The notes under the pieces were generated by a model. It did not search any database and was not told the DNA's origin. It was given only the letters and a program-made list of their open reading frames with translations. A program made the position numbers and the translations under genes. Positions 37,447 through 47,596 of a stretch of DNA of 64,000 bases are shown here, piece after piece. This stretch comes from Chitinophagaceae bacterium PMP191F (lineage in GTDB: Bacteria; Bacteroidota; Bacteroidia; Chitinophagales; Chitinophagaceae). Each line of letters begins with the position of its first letter. Position 1 is the first letter of the stretch. The stretch is taken from contig LGYU01000009.1 of NCBI GenBank assembly GCA_001302245.1, positions 434,001 through 498,000 of the forward strand, in the 5' to 3' direction.

Positions 37447-37788
37447 AAAAAAACCGCAAGCCATGAGCTTTGAGCTACGGCAGAGGACATTTATTAAGCA
37501 ATCCAACAATCAAACCATTAATCAACATGTAATAACATATAAAGGCTGTCATGAGTATGACAGCCTTTGGAGGCTTTGTTGGTGCAATAAGCAACCTGCT
37601 ATGATCACTGTAAAAGCAGATCATACATACAGGTATGCGACCAATAAATAATGGAAAGGACAAACGTTGGACAGAGCAGTTGATCTAGTCTGCTCTCCGG
37701 TTGAAGATCAGTAAAAATTAATTAAGCTGATCTGGGGCTGATATGCAGAAAGAAGATAACGTTTGTTCTTTGGCTGTAATGTAGTTGT
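37447..37788. other. Intergenic stretch with three hairpins
   Basis: No gene is supported. A perfect 12-bp inverted repeat (AAAGGCTGTCAT / ATGACAGCCTTT, loop GAGT, 37541-37568) is the probable transcription end of the antiporter gene, although no T-run follows. Two further 7-bp inverted repeats lie at 37673-37696 (AGAGCAG / CTGCTCT) and 37705-37733 (AGATCAG / CTGATCT), downstream of the convergent small gene. Confidence 0.5.
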
Positions 37789-38106
37789 TCAACGATCGGA
37801 ATAAATAACTACAGTATACACCAGTGAGTTGTAGCCCCACTCGTAACCATGTAATCCTGAGGAAAATACAGTGGTAAAAACATTTCCTGGAAATAATGTC
37901 TGTAATCGATTGACTTCCTGATTAATAGCGCAGATGGAGCCGGTGGGATCTGTCATATCTTCATCATTGTACCAAACATAATCAAGCCGTTTTTGACTTA
38001 CATCAGCGGCAAGATTTTCAATTACTTTTTGCCGGGTAGTAAACGAAGGCATAGTCGATAGTATGGCAAATGAGGCTGCCATGACCATTTTCAGGTTTTT
38101 TTTCAT
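37789..38106 (-). CDS. Small exported protein, unknown function
   Basis: A 105-residue protein with a signal peptide (MKKNLKMVMAASFAILSTMPSFT). The mature part has a single cysteine in GSICAINQEVNRL and an aromatic C-terminus (GLHGYEWGYNSLVYTVVIYSD) rich in beta-strand residues. I recognise no family. It lies 409 bases past the SusD gene on the same strand, so it may belong to the same locus or stand alone. Confidence 0.55.
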   Translation of the reverse strand: MKKNLKMVMAASFAILSTMPSFTTRQKVIENLAADVSQKRLDYVWYNDEDMTDPTGSICAINQEVNRLQTLFPGNVFTTVFSSGLHGYEWGYNSLVYTVVIYSDR

Positions 38107-38515
38107 AATTGTGAAGTTTTAGAAAAACGGTAGGCGTTACGTGCAGGCAGAAAGGTCTTTCACAGATATGGATACCTGTAGATGTGAATCGGCAAGCAAT
38201 GGATATTTTTCGTAAAGATGATGTGCGTGCGGAAATAAATACCTGTATGTGCTATACAGATAGGACATGGATGATCCTGATGGATAAGGAGATGAGGTGT
38301 ACTGTGCTGAATGAAAAAAATGTGGTAAGCGTTACTGTTGTAATGCAGATAAGGTATACTTGAAAATTGAGGCGCGTAGTGGATTTCCCGGGTAGAATGG
38401 CTTAATTAGATAGGATAAGATGAAAACGAAAAGCATAAGTGAAAATACTTAGCTTTTAGCATATAAAAAAATAATTTTTAAAATTGGATAACCTTTTTTA
38501 ATTGCCGGTGAACAA
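38107..38515. other. Intergenic stretch between the small exported gene and SusD
   Basis: No supported gene. A plus-strand frame stays open for about 80 codons (to 38361) but has only a late ATG at 38200, no family match and cysteine-methionine-rich atypical content, so I leave it uncalled. The right part is AT-rich. Confidence 0.3.
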
Positions 38516-39925
38516 TTAATTATACCCGGGATTTTGTGTGAGTGTCTTTGATTTTAGTAATTCTGTCTGTGGAAGGGGCCAGAGAAGTTTATAACTTTTC
38601 CAGTTGTCTGGTTTAATAATAGATAGTATTTCATCTGCTCTTGTTTTACCTGCCGATGCAGGATCGTTGGCTGGCCATCTGCGGATATCAAACCAGCGAT
38701 GTCCAAATTCACAAAAGAACTCTTTTTGTTTTTCTTTTTCAATAGCTGTTTGTACTTCTGCAGCTGTGAGTGTAGTTTCCATATCCAATAGCCCCGCTCT
38801 TTTCCTGATCTTGTTGATATCGCCAATAGCTGCGATAGTGTTGCCATTGTGCAGATAGGCCTCTGCCCTGATAAAATAAAGTTCTGCCAGGCGCAGTACA
38901 ATATCGTATTCGGATACCTGGTCTGATTCGTATACCTTGTATTTATAAGGAATTGCATATGTATTACCACTTGCAGAAACGGTACGTATCCAGTTGTCTT
39001 TACGTAGATCACCATTCTCAAATCCATTCAATAATGTGGCGGATAATATAAATGCAGGTTTTGCCATAGTAGTGCTATAGCCAAAAATTCTCCCTTCCGC
39101 TGTATTGTATAAAGTACTGACAGGGTACATGGCGAAAATAATCTCTGCGCTTTGTGCTATGAATACATTATTAAGGTTGTCTGGTAGGCTATATAGTCCT
39201 GAATCAATAACTGCAGAGCTGTAAACGATGGCATTGTTGTCATCCCCGCTAAACAGGCAAACCCTTGCCAGTAATGCAAGTGCTGCGGCTTTATTGGGTC
39301 TTATCCTGTTGGAAGGAACATCATTGTTGGCAGGATAGTTATTTGATAACAATGATTGTGCACTTCGGAGATCTTCTGCAATTTGTCGGTATACAATAGA
39401 TTTTGGTGAGCGTGGAAGATTGGCTGTTTTATCGGGATCTGCATCCAGTACTAATGGTACATCACCAAACATATTGACCAGATAAAAGTATACCAGGGAA
39501 CGCATGAATTTACTTTCGCCTGCCAGTTGTGCCTTCATTGACTTACTGACAGCATTGCTGGCAGTAAGTTTTTCCAGTACAAGGTTACATTGATAAATAT
39601 AATTGTAACTGCTGGACCAGAATTCCTGTATTGTATTATCTCCGGGCAAAAGTGCTACATTATAAAAGTAGTTGTCTGCGGTACTTATGTTTGTTTTTAA
39701 AACATCATCTGCATACAAACTTCCATATCTTGAAAGATAACCATTGAGCAAAGAAAAACTGGTCATGCATTTCTGGTATAAACCTACCATGGCCGCTTCT
39801 GCACTTTGATCATTTGTGAAAAGTTTATTACCATCTATAGTGGTTTCTGGTGATGTATCTACCAGTTTGTTACAACCACATAGATATATTGTGACTATTA
39901 GTAAAAATGATATGGCGCCTTTCAT
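38516..39925 (-). CDS. SusD/RagB-family nutrient-binding outer membrane lipoprotein
   Basis: A 469-residue surface lipoprotein (lipobox LCGC at about residues 15-18) that captures a nutrient and lids the SusC channel. TPR-like helices are seen in KFMRSLVYFYLVNMFGDVPLVLD, and the C-terminal ELYFIRAEAYLHNGN and FFCEFGHRWFDIRRWP segments are typical of SusD. Its start overlaps the SusC stop by 4 bases (ATGA), so the pair is translationally coupled. No enzyme gene tells the substrate. Confidence 0.9.
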   Translation of the reverse strand: MKGAISFLLIVTIYLCGCNKLVDTSPETTIDGNKLFTNDQSAEAAMVGLYQKCMTSFSLLNGYLSRYGSLYADDVLKTNISTADNYFYNVALLPGDNTIQEFWSSSYNYIYQCNLVLEKLTASNAVSKSMKAQLAGESKFMRSLVYFYLVNMFGDVPLVLDADPDKTANLPRSPKSIVYRQIAEDLRSAQSLLSNNYPANNDVPSNRIRPNKAAALALLARVCLFSGDDNNAIVYSSAVIDSGLYSLPDNLNNVFIAQSAEIIFAMYPVSTLYNTAEGRIFGYSTTMAKPAFILSATLLNGFENGDLRKDNWIRTVSASGNTYAIPYKYKVYESDQVSEYDIVLRLAELYFIRAEAYLHNGNTIAAIGDINKIRKRAGLLDMETTLTAAEVQTAIEKEKQKEFFCEFGHRWFDIRRWPANDPASAGKTRADEILSIIKPDNWKSYKLLWPLPQTELLKSKTLTQNPGYN

Positions 39926-42900
39926 TTGAAAATGATTTTTAAACCTGCAGAGTAACGTTTTAATACGGGTAATCCTGAAGGGTTCTGAGTGGCGGGGTCT
40001 GCTCCTTTGTACCGGGTAAAGGTGACTGCATTTTCGGCTAATAGATATAACTTATATTGAAATGCGTCTTTATCGTGAGAAGAGGAGGGGTGAAGGGTGT
40101 ATGACAGACAAATGTTCTTTAACCTGATGTAAGAAGCATCCACAAGATGCAGACTGCTATTGCGTGCCAGGTCCCATGCTTTGGACGCGTCAGTACCTGC
40201 GGTGGCCGAAAGTTTCTGGAATTTTGTATTGTCGCCTGGTTTTTGCCATCTGTCAAGAAAATCAACTGGGATATTGGATATGCCATTAGAAGTATACCTT
40301 CCCGGCATATAGTTCAGCAACGTATTTATTCCTTGTTGGTTACAAAATTCCCAGCAAAAGTCTAATATGAAGTTTCTGGCAGTAACAGAACCGCGTAAGC
40401 TACCATACCATTTAGGTGCTTTGTCTCCGTAGCTGATATAGTCTGCTGAATTATATAGGGTATTGTTATCCTTGTCTTTTACTTCAAATAAACCGGTTTG
40501 CTGGTTAAGGCCCTTAAATTCATAACCTCGTTGAACAGAAACAGATTCTCCTGTTCTCAGGGTATTTGCGTAAAGGGATTGCTCAAGTCCTGGAAATGAT
40601 ACCAGTCTGTTAACCGGAATAGTGCCTGTTAGAGCAATAGTCCAATGATATTTTTTGTTTGGATCTGATTGCTTTTCGATCCCATATTCAATTCCTTTAT
40701 TCAGAATACTTACATCGGTATTTTTTGCCCTGATATTGCCAAATCCTGTTTGGGTAGTAATGCTTTGTGATAACAATTGATTGAAAGATGTATTGTAGAA
40801 ATAGCTAAATGTAAAAGACCATTTATGATCTAAAAGTAATTCAATTGCAAGTTCTAACTTTTTACATAATTCCCATTTGTAATTATTATTATATTGACCC
40901 GAGGGTGCAAAGCCACTAATGCCGCCGTAGCTGCGTTGACTTACTACCTGATTCCATATGTCCAGATACATATAGTCACCGATCTGGTCATTACCTGTAA
41001 TGCCATAGCTGGTACGCAATTTGGCCAGGGTGATCCACGCCGGCATATGTAAGAATTTCTCTCTGGAAAGTATCCATGCAAAACCAGTAGCACCAAAATT
41101 CCCATACCGGTTTCCTTTGCCATATCGTGAAGAACCGTCACGTCTGCCGGTGAGATTCAGAATATATTTGTTTTTATATTCAATATGCATAGCGCCAAAA
41201 ATACCGGCATATTTATAGTCTGTAATGCTGTTAATGCTTTTGGTTTCCTGTGCTGTTGAAGGTATACCTAATAAAACGTCTGATGTAAAACCTGAGTATT
41301 GGGTTTGATGGCTGTTTGCGGATTGTTTTGTAACAGTAGTTCCCCCTAATAGTAAAAAATTCCAATGATGGAATTTGAATAACTTTTCTGCAGTTAGTTC
41401 AAACAGATAATTTTTGATAAAGTTAGATGCATCAGCAGTACTGCCTGTGGGTTGTGTTGCTGGGTTTTGTGCTGCAATCGGAAAGATAGAGCGTTCATCC
41501 ACATTCAATAAATTCAGGCCCACGTTGGTCTTAATAGTGAAATTATTCCAGGGTGTATAATGTAGTTTCAGATTGCAAAGTGTATTTTCAATATCAGCTC
41601 GGTAGCTATATAGCAGATAGGCGTAAGGGTTAAAAATAGATGCAGGCCAGATCAGTTTACTGTTTGAGTCTAATAATGCAGGTGCATTGGGAGGTAAGAG
41701 GCGTGCTTGAAAAAAATTAGTGGTAGCTATGGAGTTGGAGCGTCCTGATGTGTACATACCTGTAAGGCTGGCAAACAGTTTTTTATTTTTAGATTGTTGG
41801 GTTATATTGCCGCGTACAAAAACATCGCGATCAAAATAATTTTTGCCGGGAAGGTTGCCGGGGAATATGGAACCTTCCCGGTAATATCCAAGGTCAAGAT
41901 GATAGCTCAGGATATCAGACCATCCGGCAATGCTTGTATGGGCATTGGTTGTAGCAGCGGTACCACCCATAAATAATTTTGTATAATCATTATCATTCGT
42001 ACTGCTCCATGTTGTAAGATCGGGTGCATTCAGTGCTGTAATGGCCTGCTTGTCGTTACTGATGGCTTCTTTTCTCATGGCCGTATATTGGGCTGCGTTC
42101 ATCAGTTTATCGTAGAATGGTGCCCGCGCAATGCCCTGAAATACAGTAGCAGAAACGGAAGGAGTGGTTGACCTGGCTTTTTGTGTTTCTATCAGTACAA
42201 CACCATTTGCACCGCGCGATCCATAAATAGCTGTAGCATCAGCATCTTTTAATATTACTATGGACTCGATATCATCCATATTGATAAACCGCAATTGCGA
42301 AAGCCCGGATATTGCTCCAATTGCAGAGGGATCTCCTGCTATAGATGCAAGTTGTGTAATAATAGAGGAGGTAGAAGGTAAAGGTACCCCATCTACAACA
42401 ATCAGCGGTGAGTTGGATGGTAGTTGTACTGTAGAGCTAAAAAGTCCAATACGTGTTTCTCCTCTGATTTGCATATTGGAGGTTGCGCCATAACTGCCAT
42501 TGGAGCGTTTTACAAACATGCCCGGTACAATACCAGAAAGATTATCAGTGAGACTTCTGCCGGGTTGTTGTCCCATATCATTGCGTGAAATAACTGTAAC
42601 GCTGCCGGTATTGTTAACTTTTGATACCGGAACATAGGTTGCCGTGGTAATGGCGGCTTCCATTACAGATGCTGCCCGGTTCATCTTAATATCCGTAGCA
42701 ATATTCCTGATGCTTACCGTTTGTGGTTCACAGCTAACGCAGGTAACACGTATCGCACTCATGCCGGTGGTATCAGGAATGATAAAAATACCGGAATGAT
42801 TGGTGATGGTGATATTTCTATTATTAGATGAAATGGTGGCGCCGGCAATAGGATCATTGTTGGCATCTGTTACTTTTCCGGTAACGGAATGCCTGATGCT

Positions 42901-43239
42901 TTCAGGTTCTGTTTTGTCGGTTGTTGATCTATGATACACGAGCAGGTTATTGCTGATCATTTTATACTCAAGCGGTCTGTCAGAAAAAATGCTGTCCAAT
43001 ACCCGCTCAACGGGCCAGTTGATGACATGTATCGTAACTCTTTTAGCGTTTTGGAGATCTTCTTTGTTATAACGCAGGGATATGCCTGCCTTATCCCTGA
43101 TAATTTTAAGGGCGCTATCCAGTGTCGTATTTCTGATGTCTGCAGTTATTGTAAGCGGGTTTTGCTGAGCAGTTGCAGTTAGTACCTGTGCAAATTGAAG
43201 TAGCATCACCAGCAATGTAAGCCTGCTATAAGCCAACAT
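39922..43239 (-). CDS. SusC/RagA-family TonB-linked outer membrane transporter with STN domain
   Basis: A 1105-residue TonB-dependent channel. After the signal peptide there is an STN domain (about 30-100, ending LEYKMISNNLLVYHR) that contacts a FecR anti-sigma factor. A carboxypeptidase-D-like domain (GKVTDANNDPIAGATISSNNR), the plug (with IVILKDADATAIYGSRGANGVVLIET) and the beta-barrel follow. An upstream FecI/FecR pair on the same strand completes a self-regulated uptake system. The substrate is unknown. Confidence 0.92.
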   Translation of the reverse strand: MLAYSRLTLLVMLLQFAQVLTATAQQNPLTITADIRNTTLDSALKIIRDKAGISLRYNKEDLQNAKRVTIHVINWPVERVLDSIFSDRPLEYKMISNNLLVYHRSTTDKTEPESIRHSVTGKVTDANNDPIAGATISSNNRNITITNHSGIFIIPDTTGMSAIRVTCVSCEPQTVSIRNIATDIKMNRAASVMEAAITTATYVPVSKVNNTGSVTVISRNDMGQQPGRSLTDNLSGIVPGMFVKRSNGSYGATSNMQIRGETRIGLFSSTVQLPSNSPLIVVDGVPLPSTSSIITQLASIAGDPSAIGAISGLSQLRFINMDDIESIVILKDADATAIYGSRGANGVVLIETQKARSTTPSVSATVFQGIARAPFYDKLMNAAQYTAMRKEAISNDKQAITALNAPDLTTWSSTNDNDYTKLFMGGTAATTNAHTSIAGWSDILSYHLDLGYYREGSIFPGNLPGKNYFDRDVFVRGNITQQSKNKKLFASLTGMYTSGRSNSIATTNFFQARLLPPNAPALLDSNSKLIWPASIFNPYAYLLYSYRADIENTLCNLKLHYTPWNNFTIKTNVGLNLLNVDERSIFPIAAQNPATQPTGSTADASNFIKNYLFELTAEKLFKFHHWNFLLLGGTTVTKQSANSHQTQYSGFTSDVLLGIPSTAQETKSINSITDYKYAGIFGAMHIEYKNKYILNLTGRRDGSSRYGKGNRYGNFGATGFAWILSREKFLHMPAWITLAKLRTSYGITGNDQIGDYMYLDIWNQVVSQRSYGGISGFAPSGQYNNNYKWELCKKLELAIELLLDHKWSFTFSYFYNTSFNQLLSQSITTQTGFGNIRAKNTDVSILNKGIEYGIEKQSDPNKKYHWTIALTGTIPVNRLVSFPGLEQSLYANTLRTGESVSVQRGYEFKGLNQQTGLFEVKDKDNNTLYNSADYISYGDKAPKWYGSLRGSVTARNFILDFCWEFCNQQGINTLLNYMPGRYTSNGISNIPVDFLDRWQKPGDNTKFQKLSATAGTDASKAWDLARNSSLHLVDASYIRLKNICLSYTLHPSSSHDKDAFQYKLYLLAENAVTFTRYKGADPATQNPSGLPVLKRYSAGLKIIFK

Positions 43240-43629
43240 TGTAAAAATTATTTTAGATAAATAATTTTATTTCCTTGATGTGGTATACCCATATAAACAG
43301 TTTATCGTATAACAGATCCTGTTGCAGATGCCTGTTTATAACTATTAATAGGAAAAGGTTTGGAATGCAATAGTTGTCCGGACTATTGCAGGTGATGCAA
43401 AAAAACGAAATGTTTAGCTGAAGGTAGCTATTTTGTGTAAGAATGTCAATAGAATAGTTACCCCTTCTGTAAGATATCGGTTATAATTGCATGTTATAAA
43501 ATAAGGGATATCCCTTAGGGATAGCTTTCTTTATTTTACGCAATTCTCTGATCCGTAATTTTACAGAAAGGGCAGATAATGCTTTCCGGATACTGGAATC
43601 AGGATAGGCAGGGAGTACAAAATGTCGTT
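43240..43629. promoter_or_regulatory. Control region between FecR and SusC genes
   Basis: Holds the SusC promoter region, presumably read by the neighbouring ECF sigma factor. Two symmetric elements stand out. One is a 9-bp inverted repeat TGCAATAGT-N7-ACTATTGCA (43366-43390), about 130 bases before the SusC start. The other is a 16-bp perfect palindrome TAAGGGATATCCCTTA (43502-43517) nearer to the FecR end. Neither has a T-run of the terminator type on the minus strand. Confidence 0.5.
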
Positions 43630-44862
43630 TTATTTACTGATAATTACTTCATTTCCATTTATCTTATAATGGAAATTTTTTTCATCGATACTTAATACCT
43701 GCATAAATGTGTTTAGCGACTGCTTTCTATCGAAAGCTGAAAGATGGATACCTTCTTTTAAAAAATACCCATTGTCTTTAAAAACAGCTTTTACATCATA
43801 CCATCGTTCAGCCTGTTGCATAATGGTTCTCAGATCTTCACCGTCAAAAGTGAAGAATCCGTTTTTCCAGGCAATAACCTTGTCGGTGTTAACATACTGA
43901 GGGGGTAGCAGCAGGTCTGTATTTTTCTGAAATACAGACTGCTGTCCCGGGCGCAACAGGTATTCCTGTTTGCCGCTGCTTACTTTCAGTGAACCATTGA
44001 GCAGGGTGGTTTTTACCCTTGTCTCATTGTCATAAACGCTGATGTTGAATGTAGTGCCCAGCACAATATTCCTCACTCCCCGGGTTATTACCACAAAGGG
44101 TCTGTTGGTCTTATCATGCTTTATATCAAAAAAAGCCTCACCTTTTACCAAGGTTACCTCCCTGGTATTGCCATCAAAGGATGCCGGATAATTGATAGAA
44201 GACTCCGCGTTGAGATACACCATACTGCTGTCGGAGAGCATTAAGGCGTAAGTACCTCCGCGGGGTACCATCAGTGAATTATTGAAGGGTGCTTCATTTT
44301 TACTGTTAGGATTGGTCTGATAGGCTATCTGCCCTGTACCTGTACGGAGCACCCGGGTATTACCTTGTTGGGCAAATTGCCCGTTGGGAACCGTATCGAG
44401 CCGAATGGCGATATTTTCAGAAAGCACCAGTGTTGCCCGCCCTCCCCCGTGAGCGGACAACGTACCTGATGCAGGAAAAGAAGGTTGATGGGCCGGTGAA
44501 AACCAATGATATAATATACTTGCCAATGCAACCAGGCATGCCGCAATGGCTATTTTGTAGCCGGTATGCATCCGTGGTTTGCGGCGAAGCTGATAATGTT
44601 CAATGTATTGCTGCTGCTGTTCCAGTTGTTCCAGCCGCTGTTTGTTTTTTTCCAGGAAGGCAGACCATGATCCCAGTTTTGCCGGTTTGTCTGCTGCCAT
44701 CATGCGCATCAGTTCGCTATCAATTCGGATATCTTTCAGATATTCGTTCTGATTGATGAACGTATCGTAAGTCTGCTTCTCATCATTGCTCAGAGAGATA
44801 CCTGCTGACATATTGCAGATGGCTGAGGCCAGAATGTCGGAATGTATTTTCTCCTGTTGCAT
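43630..44862 (-). CDS. FecR-family anti-sigma factor
   Basis: A 410-residue inner-membrane signal protein. A cytoplasmic N-terminal part binds the sigma factor, one transmembrane helix (about 102-122) crosses the membrane, and a periplasmic FecR domain (GGGRATLVLSENIAIRLDTVPNGQ to VLGTTFNISVYDNET) and a C-terminal DUF4974-like segment contact the SusC STN domain. It lies 59 bases after the ECF sigma gene on the same strand and before susC. Confidence 0.9.
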   Translation of the reverse strand: MQQEKIHSDILASAICNMSAGISLSNDEKQTYDTFINQNEYLKDIRIDSELMRMMAADKPAKLGSWSAFLEKNKQRLEQLEQQQQYIEHYQLRRKPRMHTGYKIAIAACLVALASILYHWFSPAHQPSFPASGTLSAHGGGRATLVLSENIAIRLDTVPNGQFAQQGNTRVLRTGTGQIAYQTNPNSKNEAPFNNSLMVPRGGTYALMLSDSSMVYLNAESSINYPASFDGNTREVTLVKGEAFFDIKHDKTNRPFVVITRGVRNIVLGTTFNISVYDNETRVKTTLLNGSLKVSSGKQEYLLRPGQQSVFQKNTDLLLPPQYVNTDKVIAWKNGFFTFDGEDLRTIMQQAERWYDVKAVFKDNGYFLKEGIHLSAFDRKQSLNTFMQVLSIDEKNFHYKINGNEVIISK

Positions 44863-44921
44863 GAAAACTCTTTTAAATGATAGGATGGTTTAATGGTCAT
44901 TGATATCTGAATGCAGCCCGT

Positions 44922-45536
44922 TTACATTAATAGTGGTGGTGCTACACTGATACAAAAGGCAACCAGGTTGATCAAAATATCTCCTATTTCATGTTCTGCC
45001 AGGTACATTTTCAGCAGGTATCTGAGTTTGTGAAAAGCTTTATGTTTTTGATTTTTTACAGATGCTTCTGTTGTGTTCAACAAACCGGCTATCTTATTCA
45101 ACTTAGGGTTTTCCCTGTACACAAGATCTATAATAGCCTGTTGTTGGTCGGGCAGGGTTTTAATGGCTTCTTCCAGTGCCAGCATCAGTTCATTAACAGA
45201 TATCTGCTGTATTACCATTGATTCTTCTGAAGGGATATGGCCGGTATAGAGAGCTATCGTTTCTTTCAGCCTGGCTTCGTATGAAGCGTTGGACAAGCAG
45301 GTTGTTCTGGCTATTTTATATAAATAAGCTTTCAGGTTACTTTCAATGTGTTCCCTGTTCAGCCACAATTTCAACATTACATCGTTCATGATGTCATCTG
45401 CAGCGAGGTTACTGCGGGTAAACCTCAGTGCAAATGATCTTATTGCATGACCGTACTCGTTGTACACCTGGGTAAATGCTGATTCATTACCTTTTTTCAA
45501 CTCCTCAAGCAGTTCTGTTTGAGTGAATTCCCGCAT
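44922..45536 (-). CDS. ECF sigma factor (FecI-like)
   Basis: A 204-residue sigma-70 family protein. Region 2 is DDIMNDVMLKLWLNREHI with LKAYLYKIARTTCLS. Region 4 is LPDQQQAIIDLVYRENPKLNKIAGLLNTTEASVKNQKHKAFHKLR. A hydrophobic C-terminal tail (about 20 residues) is typical of the Bacteroidetes group. It starts the sigma-FecR-SusC-SusD series and should activate susC when the substrate is bound. Confidence 0.9.
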   Translation of the reverse strand: MREFTQTELLEELKKGNESAFTQVYNEYGHAIRSFALRFTRSNLAADDIMNDVMLKLWLNREHIESNLKAYLYKIARTTCLSNASYEARLKETIALYTGHIPSEESMVIQQISVNELMLALEEAIKTLPDQQQAIIDLVYRENPKLNKIAGLLNTTEASVKNQKHKAFHKLRYLLKMYLAEHEIGDILINLVAFCISVAPPLLM

Positions 45537-45876
45537 GAAAAACGATATTTAATGGTCCCGTACAAGCTGTGCCTTGTGCAGTAATGTGGTGGTGTTACCA
45601 AGGTGCTCTATAATAAAGAGCAGAAAAACTGCATTTGGTTAGCCGGAAATAATAACTTTTTTTCAAAAAACATTTTTTATCGACTTTTAGCTTGATAATG
45701 AATGAACTGTGGAGAGATGTTGCCAGGAAAATATATAAATTAAGTAACAGACTGCCCGGATACCGGTAGAGGTTGCATACCAGCAGATCATATTGTACCT
45801 GTCTGTACCGGACACCTGACAAATTTAATGAAACACCGGGCATCTTTACAAAATGCCATAAATTTATCAACCTGCT
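45537..45876. other. Divergent intergenic region, sigma factor and pncB
   Basis: No gene is supported. It holds a 6-bp hairpin (TGCTCT / AGAGCA, 45604-45622) and AT-rich sequence. I found no full TAnnTTTG promoter on either strand. Confidence 0.3.
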
Positions 45877-47055
45877 ATGCAAACAAATCCTATCGTTTCA
45901 ATACTGGACAATGATTTTTACAAATTTACCATGCAACAGGGCGTCATTCGCCTGTTTCCGTATGCCAAAGCGCGTTATGCCTTTATTAACCGGGGCAAAC
46001 ATCGATTTCCGCCGGGATTTGGAGCAATGCTCCGCAAAGCGGTAGATGCAATGGCATCCCTGCAACTTACCCGTGAAGAAAAGCAATTCCTGAAGCTCAC
46101 CTGTTCCTACCTGGACCCTGTTTATCTTGATTTCCTGGAAGGGTACCGGTATCAACCTGAAGAAGTATTTATTGAACAGGAGGGTGATCAGCTGGAAGTA
46201 CGGGTGGAAGGTTTATGGTATCGGACCATTCTGTGGGAGGTTCCGTTGATGGCGCTTATATGTGAGTTGTATTATATTATGTACGACCTGGCTCGTGTAG
46301 GTGATGAAGCAGTATTGGAAAGAACCCGTAAAAAAATAAGTCATTATCATGTCCTGGGCGTTACTGTGGCCGAATTTGGTACGCGGCGCCGCTACTCATA
46401 CCAGGTACACAGGCTGGTATTGCAGGCATTGAAGCAATACGGAACCGGTTCTTTTATCGGCACCAGCAATATGCATCTGGCCATGCAGTATAATACAAAA
46501 CCCATCGGCACACATGCACATGAATGGTTCATGTTCCATGCTGCCCGTTATGGTTTTAAAATGGCCAACGCATCAGGACTGGAAAATTGGGTACGGGTAT
46601 TTCGCGGCGATCTGGGTATAGCATTGTCCGACACGTATACAACTGATGTGTTTTTCAGCCAGTTTGATAAAATGTTTTCCAAGTTATTTGATGGCGTGCG
46701 GCATGATAGTGGTGACCCGCTAATTTTTGCAGATAAAGTGATTGCGCACTATAAATCGATGGGGATTGATCCGCGTAGCAAGACGATTATTTTCTCCGAC
46801 GGATTGAATGATGAAAAAGTGACCCGTATTGCCGGGTATTGTTCCGGGAAGATCGGGATGTCGTTTGGTATTGGTACAAATCTCACTAATGATGCGGGAC
46901 CTGCACCGATGAATATTGTTATAAAAATGACAGAAACCTGTCCGCACAACGGAGAATGGATCAGTGTGGTAAAACTGTCGGATGAACCAGGAAAATACAC
47001 CGGTAATGAAAAGATGATTGGATTGGCTAAAACTATACTGGGTATTGAAGAGTAG
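45877..47055 (+). CDS. pncB: Nicotinate phosphoribosyltransferase
   Basis: A 392-residue NAD salvage enzyme making nicotinate mononucleotide from nicotinate and PRPP with ATP. The N-terminus SILDNDFYKFTMQQGV is diagnostic. EFGTRRRYSYQ, the GTSNMHLA segment and VRHDSGDP with the autophosphorylated histidine are present, with the phosphate loop GIGTNLTND near the end. It is monocistronic and converges with a SRPBCC gene only 12 bases away. Confidence 0.94.
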   Translation: MQTNPIVSILDNDFYKFTMQQGVIRLFPYAKARYAFINRGKHRFPPGFGAMLRKAVDAMASLQLTREEKQFLKLTCSYLDPVYLDFLEGYRYQPEEVFIEQEGDQLEVRVEGLWYRTILWEVPLMALICELYYIMYDLARVGDEAVLERTRKKISHYHVLGVTVAEFGTRRRYSYQVHRLVLQALKQYGTGSFIGTSNMHLAMQYNTKPIGTHAHEWFMFHAARYGFKMANASGLENWVRVFRGDLGIALSDTYTTDVFFSQFDKMFSKLFDGVRHDSGDPLIFADKVIAHYKSMGIDPRSKTIIFSDGLNDEKVTRIAGYCSGKIGMSFGIGTNLTNDAGPAPMNIVIKMTETCPHNGEWISVVKLSDEPGKYTGNEKMIGLAKTILGIEE

Positions 47056-47067
47056 CGCTGGAGCTTT

Positions 47068-47520
47068 TTAATTGCTGGGATGTTCAAGATGGTATTTAAG
47101 ATCATTGAGCCGTTGCTGCACATTGTTTTGCAGATTGCTCTTTATAAACGGTGCTGCAAGATTGAAAGGAAAACGGAGTGAAAAGGAATATAGGAAATAA
47201 ATTTCTGTACTGGCAGTTGTAAGTTCCTTAAATGTCCACGAACCCATAAATGAACGGAACATATAAGGTCCGCTGATCATTTTTATAGCTGTTACACGCG
47301 GTCTGTTGAATGAAACATATTCTGTTACCATGCCCAACCCGTTCCTGGCTACACAATAAGCTTTTACGCCTTTACCTGCTTCCATTGCCCCATCGGTTAA
47401 TTCAGCCTTTTTCAGAAAAGTATCCCACTGAAGTCTTTTAGTATAATCCTGCGTGTAGTCAAATGCGGCTGTGTTGCTACATTTGATAACAATGGTGCAG
47501 GTAAATTTTATGTTACTCAT
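47068..47520 (-). CDS. SRPBCC family protein (polyketide cyclase/dehydrase-like)
   Basis: A 150-residue single-domain protein with the START-like fold pattern: an N-terminal beta-strand, FDYTQDYTKRLQWDTFLKKAEL, a central sheet and a C-terminal helix (APFIKSNLQNNVQQRLNDLKYHLE). It has no membrane segment. Its ligand is unknown. It is divergent from the small membrane protein gene that follows. Confidence 0.72.
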   Translation of the reverse strand: MSNIKFTCTIVIKCSNTAAFDYTQDYTKRLQWDTFLKKAELTDGAMEAGKGVKAYCVARNGLGMVTEYVSFNRPRVTAIKMISGPYMFRSFMGSWTFKELTTASTEIYFLYSFSLRFPFNLAAPFIKSNLQNNVQQRLNDLKYHLEHPSN

Positions 47521-47596
47521 TGGATGGCAGGTATATGGTAAAGTTACAGCAGGGTTGGCACAACTTTTTTACTATTTGCCTGAAATATCAGTTATT

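Noticed and set aside
38200-38361. Plus-strand frame of 53 codons starting MDIFRKDDV
   Set aside because: Rich in Met and Cys, no ribosome-binding site or promoter, no family match; the surrounding open frame of about 80 codons can arise by chance in this purine-rich stretch.
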